This document shows, piece by piece, positions 1-13,900 of a stretch of 64,000 bases of DNA; the first letter of the stretch is position 1, and each line of letters begins with the position of its first letter. Source of the stretch: Paragonimus westermani (Eukaryota; Platyhelminthes; Trematoda; Plagiorchiida; Troglotrematidae); the NCBI GenBank assembly GCA_008508345.1, contig QNGE01000119.1, positions 150,862 through 214,861 on the forward strand, written 5' to 3'. Under the pieces are notes generated by a model. That model was not told where the DNA came from, ran no database searches, and worked only from the letters and a program-made list of their open reading frames with translations. A program made the translations under genes and the position numbers.

Positions 1-48
<48 letters not shown>
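1..48. repeat. (TGA)n microsatellite
   Basis: Sixteen uninterrupted TGA triplets open the window, so the array may continue outside it. It is a simple sequence repeat with no sign of coding use. Confidence 0.98.
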
Positions 49-49
<1 letters not shown>

Positions 50-3000
50 CCCCATTGGTAACACGTCTTATATAGTACACATACATGTTTTCAATAGTTG
101 CTTCTGGTCACTTGTCTTTCAGACGTTAAGACCAATCTTCTAGTTCCTGAGTGTACGAGTTGTGCTATACTACTCGCAAACAGAGATGTATGTTACGCAA
201 CAGCTGAATTGTAAAGCCGTGATTACAGTTTTCTAATCCATACATGCGATGACACTTCCAACCAATCCCGGACTACATCGTGATACGTTGGCATCTTCTA
301 CATCAGTTCACTCTTCAAAGTGGCTGTTGCTCTTCAGCAGACACTTTTATGAAGATCGGTTTCACCTCCATGGAAAACACCAAGCATCGAAAGATCCTAA
401 CCACCACAGCGATTGCCATGTCGATTTCGTAGGACGACCACTAATGTGATAAAACATCATTCTGAAATACTGAATAGCCTAATTCTTATAGCGATGGTCA
501 TTTCAACTTCCGAACCCTCTACTATGAGGGTAGCCTTTGTGCTTTATGGTTACTCAAGTCGAGATCAAGTTCGTGAAACCAGTTTGAGACGATTCGGAGT
601 GGGGTCTTGTGTACCTGTTTTGAAGGAACTTATGGTAGTGATATTTCCGGTGGGTATACATCCACAAATGACCTACGATAGACACCTCAGTAAGCTTACT
701 CCCCCCCTAATTAGTGCCCAGATCGATTCAAAGTCTTAACTGGATTAGACTGGCACAAAACGAGCTGGGCGTCACTTGTGCTGCCTGAAGTTGAATAGCA
801 TTTACGTCATAGGCTGTCATTCTGCCTCGCTTAAGCTGGACAATAAAAGCGCAGAGTATGACATCAGTCCTACTCATTCACCCCAGTGACTGCTGTACCG
901 TTCCACTCCAGCAGTGTAACAGTTTCCTCCAGGAAGGAGATTAGTGCGATACAAGCGAATTAAAGGGAGTTTATTTGCGGGTGGTTTCTTGTATTTGAAC
1001 CATACTGTTGGTTGTTATGGCTCATGCTGGTGTTGATCCTGCTGGTAGACCACAGATTAACAGAGTAATGAGCAAACATAAATGTGGAAGCAAATAAATA
1101 GTCGAATCAAACGGTAAATGTCCGCAAAAGAAAATTGACGACCTTAAGAATGTGTCCCCGGCACCGACTGCGATTTAATACCATGCCGGCGACCGTTTCT
1201 AATAGCTGATATGAACAGTCGCTTACTCCCCAACTTTGCTCGTCAGGGTGTTTATACTTTTCCCGGTCGTTTATCCACGTCAACGTGTGAGTATCTTGCA
1301 ACTTTTTAGCTGCCATATTGAATAGTGTGCAGTGCGACAGTCACTCGGTCGGCCTAAGGGGTACATGACGCATTCAACGTAGACCTCGGTTGCAAACTTA
1401 GAGGCTTGCTAATTACACGCTGGTGTGTTTGCCTTACTCATCCAGTCAACCCATTTAATAAACACTGATTGTCGAAGGTAACAGTGGTCGAATATAGCGG
1501 AGTTGTGTGCACCTTCTGCACGAATAGACCAAGTCTCCGACCAGCTGAATAAGACTGAAGATGCCAAGCTCGAAAACCCCTTGACTCGAAGACCGGACGT
1601 AACTACATAGTCGCAAGTACAGGTGCTCTCGCTATCCTAAACAAACTGATAAGTGGTACCACAATACTGTGAGGCACGCTGTTTTTCTGGTATCCCGAAC
1701 TATATGTAAACGCACACCGAAATGAAATGAGCAAATGGTTCCCCATCACAAACTTTAATTCCCTCGACCACCAGGTATCAGAATGTTCTCGGGCAATTAT
1801 GCGAATTCGATATACCATGTTCGAGCGTTAGAATATTGCTATTGAAGCCGCATGTGGCAGAATGCATACGCTACTTTTAGATGTATTCCATCACAGCTAC
1901 TCTTTCTTTCCAGTATATTTTATAAAATTTCTCAATCCACAATTTTTTGTGATGATCATTACGGCCTATTAAGAAGTGCATTATCCGTAACACCACTATA
2001 ACTGACATTCAGGTGGTTGCGACTAGTTAAAAGATATTACTGGCTAGATACTGGCTGTTAGGCTTCATCATTTTCTTACCACAATATTAAACGTGGTAGC
2101 CACTTTTGTTATTAAGACAGAACTTCTGTACCAACGGACTTTTACGAACTATCGTCAGACATTGATTATCTTTAATCGCTCCGTTCAGGATGTTCCTGTT
2201 CGTTTTGTCAGTCACTAATGTTCTAGCATAGGATATTCAAGCAATCCTGCCCCTAATTTTCACCAACGAATTTTGGTTGATATGAATCGAAAAGGCTGAG
2301 AAGTCTGTGGGAATGCAAAAACTACAGTCAACTATGAGAAATGTTCAATTCATATTAACGAAAATCTGTACTACTCATTAGTAATCAAATTATCTTTCAT
2401 CAATTCTGATGCTTTCTGTGGTTTCAACTTGGACGGAAGCCCTAATTGTGAGGTCCTCGATTGATGTTAACAGCACAGTTAGGGTGTCTCCTCTCGAAAT
2501 AGTCTGAGCATTATACACAAAAGAGTGTGATTAAACACTCACATATGATACTCCAGTCGTGTTTAATGTGAGATCAGTGACGCAGTGGTCAACTCGGTTG
2601 CCTCACGAAAGCGTCATCTGACCTCCAATCCCGGTCGTGGTAGGGATATGAGCCACTGACCAGCTCCAATAAGAAAGGAACTGGAGCAAACCATCTCTCT
2701 CGAAAGAATATGGTTGAAAGGTTCATGGAAGAGCAAAACCTGAGATCACATGTTAGTTAACTAGCCAGTCGACTGAGAGGTCTGATTTCCTTATCGTATT
2801 TCCTGCCTGCTGCAGGTGATCAGATTTGGGGATTATTTGAGCCCTAATTGCTTAGTCTAACCCAGTTCTTGGTCTTCAGGGTTAATTCATGTTGGATGAA
2901 TCGAGGAGGTGTGAATCTATGACGGTCTTTTACCTCCTTTCACATATGGATAGTGTCGTAAGTCTAGTAGAACACGTTTGTACAGTGCGCTACGGTTGTA

Positions 3001-4829
3001 CAATTATGCAATGGTGTTGCCACTTTAACAGAAAGTTTGCCTCCAAGTAACATCCACCCTGACTGTTTGAAGGTTAATCATTTTTTATGGTAGGTTTACT
3101 CTTCAAAGCTAATATATTGCCCAAAATTTTAATCCCAACTTAGCGGTATTCAGTTTTTTTATCCGGTCACCCAGTTCCCCCGAGCACTGGAAGATGTACA
3201 CCGGAAGATAGTTTTCCAAGTGAAGTATGGTACCCACAAATGACGCACCTTTTTTGGCTTCTACGATTATCAGAGTAGTAACTCAGTATTAACCTCAAAC
3301 AGCCCGAGACAAGTTATTTTTATCAATGAATCAACTTCACGATTTGCAGAAATTTACTATCTGACATCAGTTATGCTACATTTTTTCACTTTAGCCGTTC
3401 ATCGCACTCTGGTTGATGCTCTGCGGACCGCGTTTGTTTGGATAGTTAGTCTGATTTTGTACTACACCGCAGGACACCAGTTTGGTGAGCCTTTCGAGAT
3501 CAGCTGGGGTCTCATTGAACGTAAGTTGGATTAAGCTCATTTGTGCTCGCATTTCCTACGTATTTTATCTCCGTCCATTGCGTGTGTGTGCGCAGATGCA
3601 CCTAGACCTATGACCACCACTTGTAACAGGATGGTTTTTATAATTGCACATAATACTGTGTGTTGCCGACATTTAATCGATATTTAGCTTACACACGCTC
3701 AACTGCTCGTGGCTTTTACATTCACGTATACTTTTAAAACTTCTCGAAAGCGGTTTGTTGAAAATTCCCCCTGGGTGCAAACTTCTTCGATAAACTGTGT
3801 ATTAACGCATGTTCATTCATCTAGGAAACGTGCGTGCTGAGAACAAATAGGGTCAGAAGTAATTAGCATGAAGTGTCTGTTTGAGCTTAGCTATGTAATA
3901 AATGTGCATCTTTTTGTAACTTCCCACTCTTGATCTCGCAACTGGTTTAAATCTGGAAGTGGACTGTATTCATCCAAACAATCGGATAAATTCATGCTAA
4001 AGCAGCAACTATCAATGGGCAATAAAAAATGAAGATGCTTTGCAATAAGGGACAGCGTTTCGTGCTCGCTGAATGCCACTCACCATCGAGACACTAACGC
4101 GTCCATCAGACACCTTGATATGCATTGGTTAGTTCAGATTTTAAAGGTTCTTTCAGTTTTACCGACATCAATGTCTCCGTAGGCGATAGAAGGCTCGTTT
4201 TTTAATTAAGTGGATGCGCAACCCACCGGTCTGCGATAGTAGAGCTGAGTTGTTGCATGGCTAGCGCCTTCACTGTGGCACTCATCTTGTAGGAGATGTT
4301 CATCAATCTGTTGTCCTTGAAGGTTTTTTGGACAACTTCACGTCTTGTACCTTTGAAGGAATGAACTTGCCCATTGGTCAGTCAAATTGTTTATGGAAAG
4401 TGCCAGTACAAAGAAGTTCGTTTAGCACTGCTTGTTCATCCTGTAGCTCTTTTCAGAACACGTTCATGATACCATGTCAAACAGCCACCAAACTAATGAT
4501 CGTTAATTTGCGCTATCAATACATCTCGCTTGCTTAGGATACAGACCTACCTGTGTTGCCTCCTAAGTTGTTGTACGTTCAACTGATGTCTACTGCAAGT
4601 AATCCCGAATCGTAAATTGTCCTTTTGTGGCTGATACTGCAAAGTTGCCTAGATGGTTAGAAGGCAGACTTAAATACACGAACTGCCGATTAAGTTTGGT
4701 CCTTTTTAGTCGAGAAAGGGAAACAACCTATGCATGTCGTTCATCCGACTTCAGGTCATCCCTGACTGGAACGTTCGTTCTATCACGTTGGAGACTGCTG
4801 ATTGGAAGCTGATGCTACAAGATATCCGC
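49..4829. other. Intergenic stretch, no recognisable gene
   Basis: All six frames are broken by frequent stops, and the longest open frame is about 108 codons with no recognisable motif. Around 2565-2640 there is a stretch faintly resembling a tRNA-derived SINE head, but its B box is poor. No other repeat, RNA gene or exon could be supported here. Confidence 0.6.
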
Positions 4830-4982
4830 ACCAAATTTAGTACGAATGAAGTTGAACAGTTTGGGCGTCGTGTTTAACATGTTATTGATAAACAGATTGG
4901 GAATAACACAACGTTACAAGCAATTTGTAATACTCTACGTTTCAACCACCTCGGGTGGCCTTCCTCAGGAGTGTTGTAATCC
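4830..4982 (-). repeat. Dispersed repeat with hammerhead-like core, copy 1
   Basis: This 153 bp block aligns without gaps to 35342-35494, with about six mismatches (roughly 96% identity). Homology stops sharply at the end of a 'gttgtaatc' motif in both copies. On the minus strand (plus positions 4937-4971) it carries CTGAGGA, then a hairpin of about 7 bp with a CGA loop, then GAAAC. This resembles the conserved core of a hammerhead ribozyme, but one unpaired A separates CTGAGGA from the stem. Similar motifs accompany terminal repeats of Penelope-like elements; the family assignment here is inference. Confidence 0.75.
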
Positions 4983-5929
4983 AAATGATGCTATAATAAT
5001 TTTAGACCACACAAATGCTATGCAATTTGTGACCGGGTCGGAGATTTTTACCATACCTTACAAACTGCTTTGGCGACTGGATTTTCTTCCAATAAATATC
5101 GGGACTGTCTGATCATAACCTCTATGGGATTGGGCCTAGACCAAATGCCGGTAGCTCTACTTAATTGTCATGGTATTCTTCGTTTCTGGACTCGCATTAT
5201 GACTTGGGGGAAATGTCACCATGTCTCAGACAGACATAGAGTCCCTCAAAAATGACAACACCTCTAGTGTCACCACTCACACTCTGAAGGCCCACGCACT
5301 AGTTAATCATAGATGTAGTGTGTTGTTCAAATGACTCTTCAAATGTACTCTAGCAGAAGGATTGTATACAATAGTGTTCAATCCTCATTAATGTTTAGGA
5401 ATAAAAAATGCTGTGATTGCTGTAAGTGTTGTAAGCGAAGAGGATGCTGAACATGGAGAGTTGTCGACTGCTAGACATAAACCAAAAAATATGTGTAGGG
5501 TTCTGTGGTACTCAAAATTATGGACTTCGAATAGCCCTAGGAATCGTACTTGAATTGAAACCTGCAACGCAATTAATAAGGAGAAGATTTGGTACTGGTA
5601 GCAGTAAGCATTTGTTATTCATGAACTGAGACGCCGGATTTATGGATGTACAACATTATTTTAAAAAATCACAACCTGTCATTGGCTGATCTCATTAGCA
5701 CATGCAACATCATAAAATGTATGTTAATTGATGGAATACGGAACAGATGAATTGGCGAGTAACAGACGACACAACATTGAGACCGTTTGTCCAATCCTGA
5801 TGTTGTATCTTTAACGCGACATTTGGATTGGCCGTTTGTCAGATCTTCTGTTGTGTCGGGGTTTGGATAGTCGGTGAATCTAGATTTCCACCACAGGTTC
5901 CCGGTTTGGTTCTCTATTCAGACTATCCC
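4983..5929. other. Intergenic stretch, nothing recognised
   Basis: Short open frames only, none above about 61 codons, and no recognisable motif. The end of the dispersed repeat lies at its left edge and a diverged direct repeat begins at its right edge. Confidence 0.55.
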
Positions 5930-6265
5930 TACGTAAGCAGTCAAAACGAGGACGAAACCAGCTATGGAGTGTCGGTTTGAGTGGAGCACCAGGAAACATT
6001 GGAAATACAGTTACGTGTTCTCACATCCGTGTACCGTGCAAACTTTCAGTCTAAGTTAGGCTGTGTCCATTCACACCAATAGTATGTTAAAACAAGTTAT
6101 AGCTCAATTACCTGCAAATTCCTCCGTCGCAAGCGAGTCTCATAGACGTGATGGCCTAGCAGATAGAAGCATTGTCCCGTAACGCGAAGGGTTACTGTTG
6201 CTATCTCCACTCACACTATCTCTACATGACGAAACCGGTCGTGGATTGTCGGTCTTAGAATGAGG
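5930..6265 (+). repeat. Pair of diverged direct repeat units
   Basis: Two related blocks, about 5930-5985 and 6210-6250, share an 'actatc-ctac' start. They then share the core GACGAAACC(A/G)G followed by TGGA-TGTCGGT. The first copy carries about 18 extra bases between the two parts. Both lie downstream (on the minus strand) of the LINE fragment at 6831-7990 and may be part of its 3' untranslated repeat structure. That link is inference. The GACGAAACC motif recalls a hammerhead element, but no CUGANGA box sits at a workable distance. Confidence 0.45.
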
Positions 6266-6830
6266 GTCAAAAAGCATTTGAGAATCTTAAACCATGCGTT
6301 GTACGGCTGACACGTCTCAGCATTCGTTGTCAGCTGTACGCAGTTAACTTCTCAGTGTACCAAACAATATGTAGATTCTTGCGACCACTTAGTTTTAGTG
6401 GTCAGTAGTAGGACATTTGACTTACTTTTCTTACTATTGAACCTTCTTTTCTAATGGACAAAAATTAATCAACAGTTTGTGGTTGGCCAACAAACTAGGA
6501 AGCACCCACCAAGAATACAACTGGGGGTTGAAAGGAGTTTTACGAACACTGGTCCCAGTGACCACCAGCAAAGTGTTAGACAGCTGTTTCCACCCTGTTA
6601 GGCCTCATCTGCACGACGCAGCCCAGATGATTACTACCCCGTGGTCCAGCAGTTGAACGTTTGGATTACCGGTCGGTGGCACCTGAACAACATGCTGCCT
6701 ATCAATGCGCCATGAGTTGGGATCTCTGGCGTGCTTAGTGCCGATAAGATCTGGTAAGGTTGAAACAGCAGTTCATTCATTCATAATGGTCACGGACCTG
6801 AAAAGTAGGTATCGTGGCTCGGGTTGCCGC

Positions 6831-7990
6831 TCAGCGTGGCAGTGATGTGGAGTAATCTAGAAGTAGAAAAGCTCGCCAAAAAAAAGATAATGGATCAAGT
6901 AATGCCAGGGAGAGGAAATAAAAGTGATGGAAATAAAACACGCTATTGACTGTGGTACATTGCACATTGGCTAGCGTTTGTAGCCAGCGATGGGGGTGAC
7001 CACGAGGATCCCAACCAGACAGGCGATTCCTACACACTTTGCTCAATGTGGCAGTCAGACCACGTGGTATTATCCAACTGTCGGTGTTCTCAATGTAAGT
7101 GTCCGGTGAGAAAAACGGTCATATGTGTTGTGAAGTACCTGGTCCAGCCATCGTAGACTTTGCTACCTGATTAGCAGATCAATTGATCGCATATCCCGAG
7201 CTTTCAGAAATACGCTTTCGCAAACGGAAGCATTTCACACGCAGTTATCTCACTTGATGTAAGTTAACTGGTGAACATCGGCGGTCAAACGCAATTCTTT
7301 TAATACACTCATCGCAAACAGACCACTTTTCCGAGCCTCGGAGAAAAACAGAACGCACGCAGCTGTTATATACTTGCTTCAACGACAATCCAACGTCTTT
7401 TGGATACTACGGATGACAGGTTGGCAAAGGCAGCATGTACGTTTGCCATTCCCTCTGAAATCTCATCGGACCTAACACAGGCTACCGAGGCACTGCTACC
7501 CAAATAAGTGAAGCCCTCCAGTCTCAACCGCATTGCCTATGGTAAGCGACGTAAAGATGGAAATGTCCCAGTCTTGAAGCAGTGCTTTACACTGTGAAAG
7601 TGGAAAGCTCATTTCGTACAAACCAGCCCGGTCATTTACCCTGTTCAACATGGTCTGTATGTCTTCGGCAGGGGAACAAACAAGACGGGTTGTCCGCAGA
7701 CTTCATGTCGGCCAAACTAGCTCTAGGGATAAACACAAGCGAATCTTCCAGAATTTCGTTTATGACCAAGCCCTACGAGGATTCTGAGGTCCGATACCCC
7801 TGGTGAACACCATTGGAACTGCTAAACGCCCAAGACAGTTGTCCATAAGCCCACACTCTGCTGGTACAGCGAATATACAGTGCTTCTAACATTTGACCAT
7901 CCCGCAGATATTCACCGAGGTGAACCTCTCTCAGCCTCTTCATGAGCCGCGGTGGATTCCTGCCAGTTTGTAGGTCACCCACAACCGACC
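6831..7990 (-). mobile_element. LINE reverse-transcriptase remnant, 3' part of pol
   Basis: Read on the minus strand through stops and frameshifts, this encodes the C-terminal half of a non-LTR reverse transcriptase. From about 7930 it shows the palm segment with a 'YGQLSWAFSSSNGVHQG' box, the counterpart of the usual 'GVRQGCPLSP' motif. From about 7650 comes a thumb region with 'LNRVNDRAG' and 'SQCKALLQDW'. Near 7500 is 'GFTYLGS' followed by 'SDEISEGMANVHAAFANL', and near 7040 a 'RLSGWDPRGHPHRWLQTL' tail typical of the end of flatworm LINE pol. The catalytic ADD box was not found and several frameshifts are needed, so it is dead. The 5' end (endonuclease, early RT) is absent. The 3' untranslated part probably continues to about 6400. 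The clade is not settled; it is a different copy from the LINE at 14.8-18.8 kb. Confidence 0.85.
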
Positions 7991-7999
7991 GTGCGATTT

Positions 8000-10900
8000 C
8001 AGCGTATGAATAAAAGCATCGCGGCCGTTAAGGGAAGTAATGCATAAGTTCGCTTCCTGTCGTTGCCACCTGGTTTCAGTCTTCTGGGTGTCACTTGTTG
8101 CTACCATTTTTTGCATGTTCCACTAGCTTTTGCTTCGTACAATACCTCTCAATATCATTGCCTATTAGTATACTATACAAGTTATAAAAAAAGTCACACC
8201 TACCCCACTTGTTTGTTGGTCTAAACAGCGCGATCCATGTGCTCTCAAATGGTATTCGCTTTACTTGACTTTTTCTGTTACGTGGAAATACCCGGTTAAG
8301 ACACTAGAAGAAGCGTGTAGCAAACAAACTTGTTTTCGGTTTTTCTGTTAGTCATCAAACCATTTTACTGTAGTGGGAACTTAACCATACTCTGTAGTTA
8401 GTCATAAACGATGTGATTTCCTGTGATATCAGTAAAAATAAACGTTTCGACTGAAACTCATCTATGGGAAAGTGCTATCAAACCTAAGGTCTTTGCTTTC
8501 TTCTAACTAGTTTAACCGTAGTATACCTTTCATCACGTTTGAATTACTATTTGGAGAGTGTTTTCATCCCTTCTTTAATGTCCTGGCAACGTGTTGAGCT
8601 TATGAAACTGTAAATATTCCTTGAATCTGCCATGTAACCTGACCTTATCTTGCGTTTCTGTCTTGTTACCTACCTGACGCAGTCAACGGTTTTGCCTTGC
8701 TCGTAATCGGAACGCTGATTTACAACCAGGTGATGGATCTTTCTTTCATACCAGTGTGCCAAAAGCAGTTGGTGGCAAAACCCGACTCAGAGCAAATGAA
8801 TTAACGGTTGACGAAGTTTCAGTTGACCGTGCAACTACAGTTAGCCGATCTACGTGTGATAGCCAGCCGATCAGATGGTCTTTTGTAATCGTAAACTTAC
8901 ACTTCTTAATCTATTTGATTTGATCATGCAAATTCGGTTCCAAACTATGAATTTTGTTCATCATCATCATCATAGACAGCAATACATCAGTGGTTAACAC
9001 TAATGCTTAACTGCCACACAACCATGAAGAAACAGCAAACCCTATATAGAAAGAGAGAACGAAAAAGAAGGGGACGAGAAGGGACCTAACTACTGAAAAT
9101 GACTACGTCCATATTCAAACATTCAGCATCAAGGTGCCACACCTTGCAAACAACACAACCAAGCTGCGGGTGAGAGTAAGGCGTCATCTTTACTTTTTTG
9201 AAAGTTTGGTTGTCATTACTCACTATATCTGTTCATCTGATAAACCTTGAAATTCATTTTCATTTTCATACAGTTTTCCAAGCCCATGTTTTGTATTTTA
9301 CTCACAAATGTGGTGACCAACTAACAGTAGTATCTTTCTGGCTTGGTTAGTTGTCTAACTGGTCCGTACAACGGAAGTGTTCATCGGTAATAGTTTGAAC
9401 AAGGTAACCAATATGGCTGGCACAACTATGGTCCAAGTCACATCGTTTTTAACTACTCACCAAATCGCTGCCGAACTGACATACCGTTGTGTGCGTGCAA
9501 ATTGATTGGCCAGGGAGCTTGAGATGGTTGTCAAGGTACATCTTGGCTCTGCGCACATTTACATGACCGCCAATCGTACAACGTTAGTTTCCATCTATAA
9601 ACCTTACACTCCGAGAATAAATCTTTTTATAATTGCTAGTGCGCACTTCTTGTTCCTCGACTGCTGACAGGTATTATTGGTTTTCTTACTCGTGTCAATA
9701 TTTTTTGGTTCACAACAAATTAATCAGACTGCTGCATATCAGCATACAGTACCACGCAATCATCTGTCGGCGTAGGCCATTGATCTAGGATGGTTTGCAA
9801 CTGTGAAGCATTCAGATTATTTGCTGACGAAGTGTGCATTATTCGAAACACATTAAAAACTGAATTCAACTTGAAAACTTGAAAAGAAAAACTAACGTTT
9901 AAGCATATGGATGAAACACGTTTTGGTTATTAGCATATGGTACCTATAAGATTCGGCAAACTGACACTAACAACAAAATAATGTTTACTAAAATTGGACA
10001 AACTTTATCAAAAGCGCATTCCTGAATAAAACCTACAGAACGTATCCCCTCAGATCATACTGGTTGTTGTGCTTCTTATACTGATTAGGCTTTCAAAGTG
10101 AAACGAATTCATATGTAGGATTCTATCAAACTAACTGTAGCAGTCGTATAAGAGAAGACCTCGGATGCACAGCAAAAAGTTGAGAGCTCCTGTGTGATGA
10201 GTTGTTTAGCCTACGGTTGATGGTGTAACAATGCTTGAGCCATTGACACGTCGTAAGTTATCTGTTCACATAACAATGACTAGGAAGTGTGCGCATAAAG
10301 ATTTCTAGTTAACCAAAGTTATGCGTTCGTTGCTCCCATTGTTCCTGAGTGAACAGTCCGGGAACACGGTTGTTCTATGCAGTTATTTGATTCTAACTTT
10401 AATCGGTCTATATGAGATAGGGTGGTGATTATGATCTACTTAACTACTTATATGTAATGAAAACGTAGAGTACTCGCATTCTAGTGATCAACTACACTGA
10501 AGCCGAACAGGAGTTATTAGCAGAAAATAAATTTACACGATTTTCCTCAAACAAGTAAACTAGAGCACTTGATCATCGTAACTAGTTTAATCGAGGGAGT
10601 CTAATCAACCAAAATTGTCTTGAATTATCAGCCATGAAGTTGCTTTACTCTTTCGCCCATGAACGTTCAAAAGGACTCAATTATACGTACTATTTTACCA
10701 CACTCTGATACGATACCATATTAAGTCTTCTGGAAAGTCAACACGTTTATAACAACTCTATTGGCGTACAGTGGACAGAAGGCTGTCTTTCGTACATATA
10801 TCCGCATTAATGTCCTTTAGTTAAATGAAGTTCACGCATTTTTCCCTAAGTATTTAAATATTAACTGGATATACAGGATTATACATATACATGGACTTGT

Positions 10901-13900
10901 CGTGCCCATCGGTATCAACACATCGATGATCTGACAACTGGTGTCATGCAATCATGAAAATAAATGACCAAAAACAGACATACCAAAATATCAATCATCT
11001 GAAGATAAGTGGATTTGATTTCATTGATTGATGGATACTGATTGATTGACAGAACTGTTCATAAACTTATGCCATTGCTGGAGGCAACTTGCTTTAGTGA
11101 AACGTCCAACACAACTTTTACATGAATAATATGTGCTAGTGTCCCAATTGCTACCGCGCCTGATCAAGTTCCTGTTCGTTGATATTTACAGACGTTTGCT
11201 TGTCAAACTATTCAGTGCTATATTACCAAACCTTGCTGCTTGTAACTATTTTTCCAATTCTGCCGGCCGACCCACAGAAACTGTTGAGGCTTTTTTGGTA
11301 GTCAGTCACCAGTTAGAATATTAGAAGTTAAAACTGTATCCTCTTAGAAGGCGCTTCTCAAAAATTCCCTCGTTGAACACTGGAACTAAGAGATAAGTGA
11401 TTCAAAACATAACGCTGAGCGCTCTTCTATGGAGACTCGTTTCATACCGGAATAAGCAAATCCGATAAAAGTCGTTTCTGAAGAACCAAAAATCACTCTA
11501 TCCGACCCCGCATTGTGAATGGCAGAACGTATTATTATTAGCTATTTTGGTACGTACTACACGGGATTTATCTCCGTTATTAAAATGGTATGGTCTGCTA
11601 GTCCATACTTTCAAAGCGAACATAATGTATACTACATATCTACTAGGTACGTCTTTCGACTTACTGATAAAAACGTTCTCAACCTTCTTTTCCGCCCAAC
11701 AACATAACATCAGCCATTCCGTAGCAGCAATAATTTATTGTCCACCCAGTCTATGTATAATTTCCCCGTGTCCAAAAAATGAACTTTATTATACAGCTCA
11801 TTTATGGAATCGTCCGTCAAAAGCTCGCAAGGTACACAATGTCACACAGTATTAACAAAGCTGGCAAACAATTGACAATTCTGTCATTATTTTCATTCAC
11901 TGATAACCTCAGTAAACAGTGCAATCGTCTAGTTGGATTGTAAACTGCTCTCAGTTGTAATTGTCCGTTAACCACACAGACCGTCGGCTTCCGAAGGGTC
12001 ATGTGTTGTTTGGAGAAGTGAAAATCAAAGATGACTCACTCTGAAAGGAATCAAATTCAGTGCATCTACAAACTCACACCAGTGTGAGGCATGCACATGC
12101 TCGGTGGTTAGTTACTGTGCGAGCACTTGGTCCAAAAACCTACAAGCATTTGTGAAAACAATAGATTTGTTACTAGCGCCAGCACTGATAGCTTTATTTC
12201 AAGCATTATAACGGATAATTAGACAAAGCTTAACCCCTCGAACTGTGACCACCCTGAGACCGTAGTAAATAGCACAGTTCTAACGTCAACATGTTCGCAA
12301 AACAGTAGCCTGTATGTAAGTGGCAACTGACATTGGCGCCATTTTGGATCATGATTTATCCACGTCCACACAACGCGCAGAGAAGTTTGTCGCTAAACTC
12401 CAGGACCACTCACGGTGCGCGTCGATAGGTGGTCCCTTTGTATAGTACACAGGCCTATTGCACGTGTATCCACACCCAAGCAGACAAGTTGACAATTCTA
12501 CCAGGCGACCACCCTGACGTGAGCGCGTCTGGCGCAACCGACGACAAAGTGAAACAACAATCACAAAGTGACCGAAATGCAGAAACTTTTGATCTTTGAA
12601 AAAGTACGGCCCGCACACAGAAAATGAATAGTAGTCTATGTCGCTGTGTGAATGGGATATTAAGCATTTGTGAATCGTGCTGGGATATTTTAAGGTTCAG
12701 TGTTCTGCTACTTTAATTGAACCCACTAAAGCTGCCCACGAACATCGTCCACAGTATTTGCTCCACTAAAATTATCTAAGTTTGCCGCTTCATGTGACGA
12801 TTTACAAACTGAACCACCCACCATACAACGCCGTCTAGGATTGCTTTTACAGTTTGAATACAAGATCGTTTGGTTGCACTAACACATATGGCCGATTTTC
12901 TGGCACCGGGTCGAGTTCTGCTCTCAACGCATTATTTACGCAACTGTTTGTTAACTCGCTACCAGATGACCGAAAAATGTTAGTCAAGCCCAAGTGAAAA
13001 CAATGGCTCACCATGAACAGTGCGTGGCTTCAGTCCTTGACCATGGAATTCCAAGTAATCAGCAATGCCCATCAGTGTATGCTTTCGACGGACTGAGTGT
13101 TACTCACTTTGGTTTCGTCAGCAACAGGATGCTCATGGCGATCATCTGCATCATGTTCATGATCGCACAAGAATTTTTCAATCTTGTTCCAAACCAGTAA
13201 CTCAGCAGAGACGAGACTGTGTTACACCTCTATAAAGTTAGTCAATTAGCTTGGAGTAATGATGCGTCACTGAAATAAACATTGACACTTTCAACTCCCG
13301 CAAACGACTACCTAGATAAGTTAGCACTTTCTGCTACATACATATATATATATACTAAGTGAGTGCCCTTTTTTCAACTACTCTGATTGTGTATATTTAT
13401 TTATCCCATGGCAGCATGTTCTGAGGAATCAAGGTCAAAGAATGAGTGTCAGTGACCTAATAAATCTGCGAGCATGTACCTAATCCGTGTTCACACACAC
13501 TCGCGAATGTTGTATCTGTTATTCTGTTGCTTGAAACACTTAAAAGTTAATTCATGCAGATTAACTTTCTGAGGCGTGGCCAAAGAAACAGGTTTAGTTG
13601 CTTTGTCCTTTAGACGTGAATGGCGGTGACGTCATTGATGTCTATCCGTTTTTGATTTGAACCTTAGTGGGAGTGCATTTTATCATACACGGACACTGGG
13701 GTTTTCAATAGACTTCCAAACGTGAACCGCAACTGCCTGGCTTATTCCTACCATGACGTGGATCCCCTTTCAAATACACCTATTTCACTAACACAAGGCC
13801 AAGTCTGCTATCCAAACTGTCCGTAGGCTGCAATCCCCTTTGACCAGTATCAGCTTATCCGCCCAGATGTTTTGGGTTAAAGCACTGTATCTGTGGCGTT

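Noticed and set aside
2565..2660. Possible tRNA-derived SINE head
   Set aside because: An A-box-like GACGCAGTGG is present but the B box is poor and no tRNA-like stems form.
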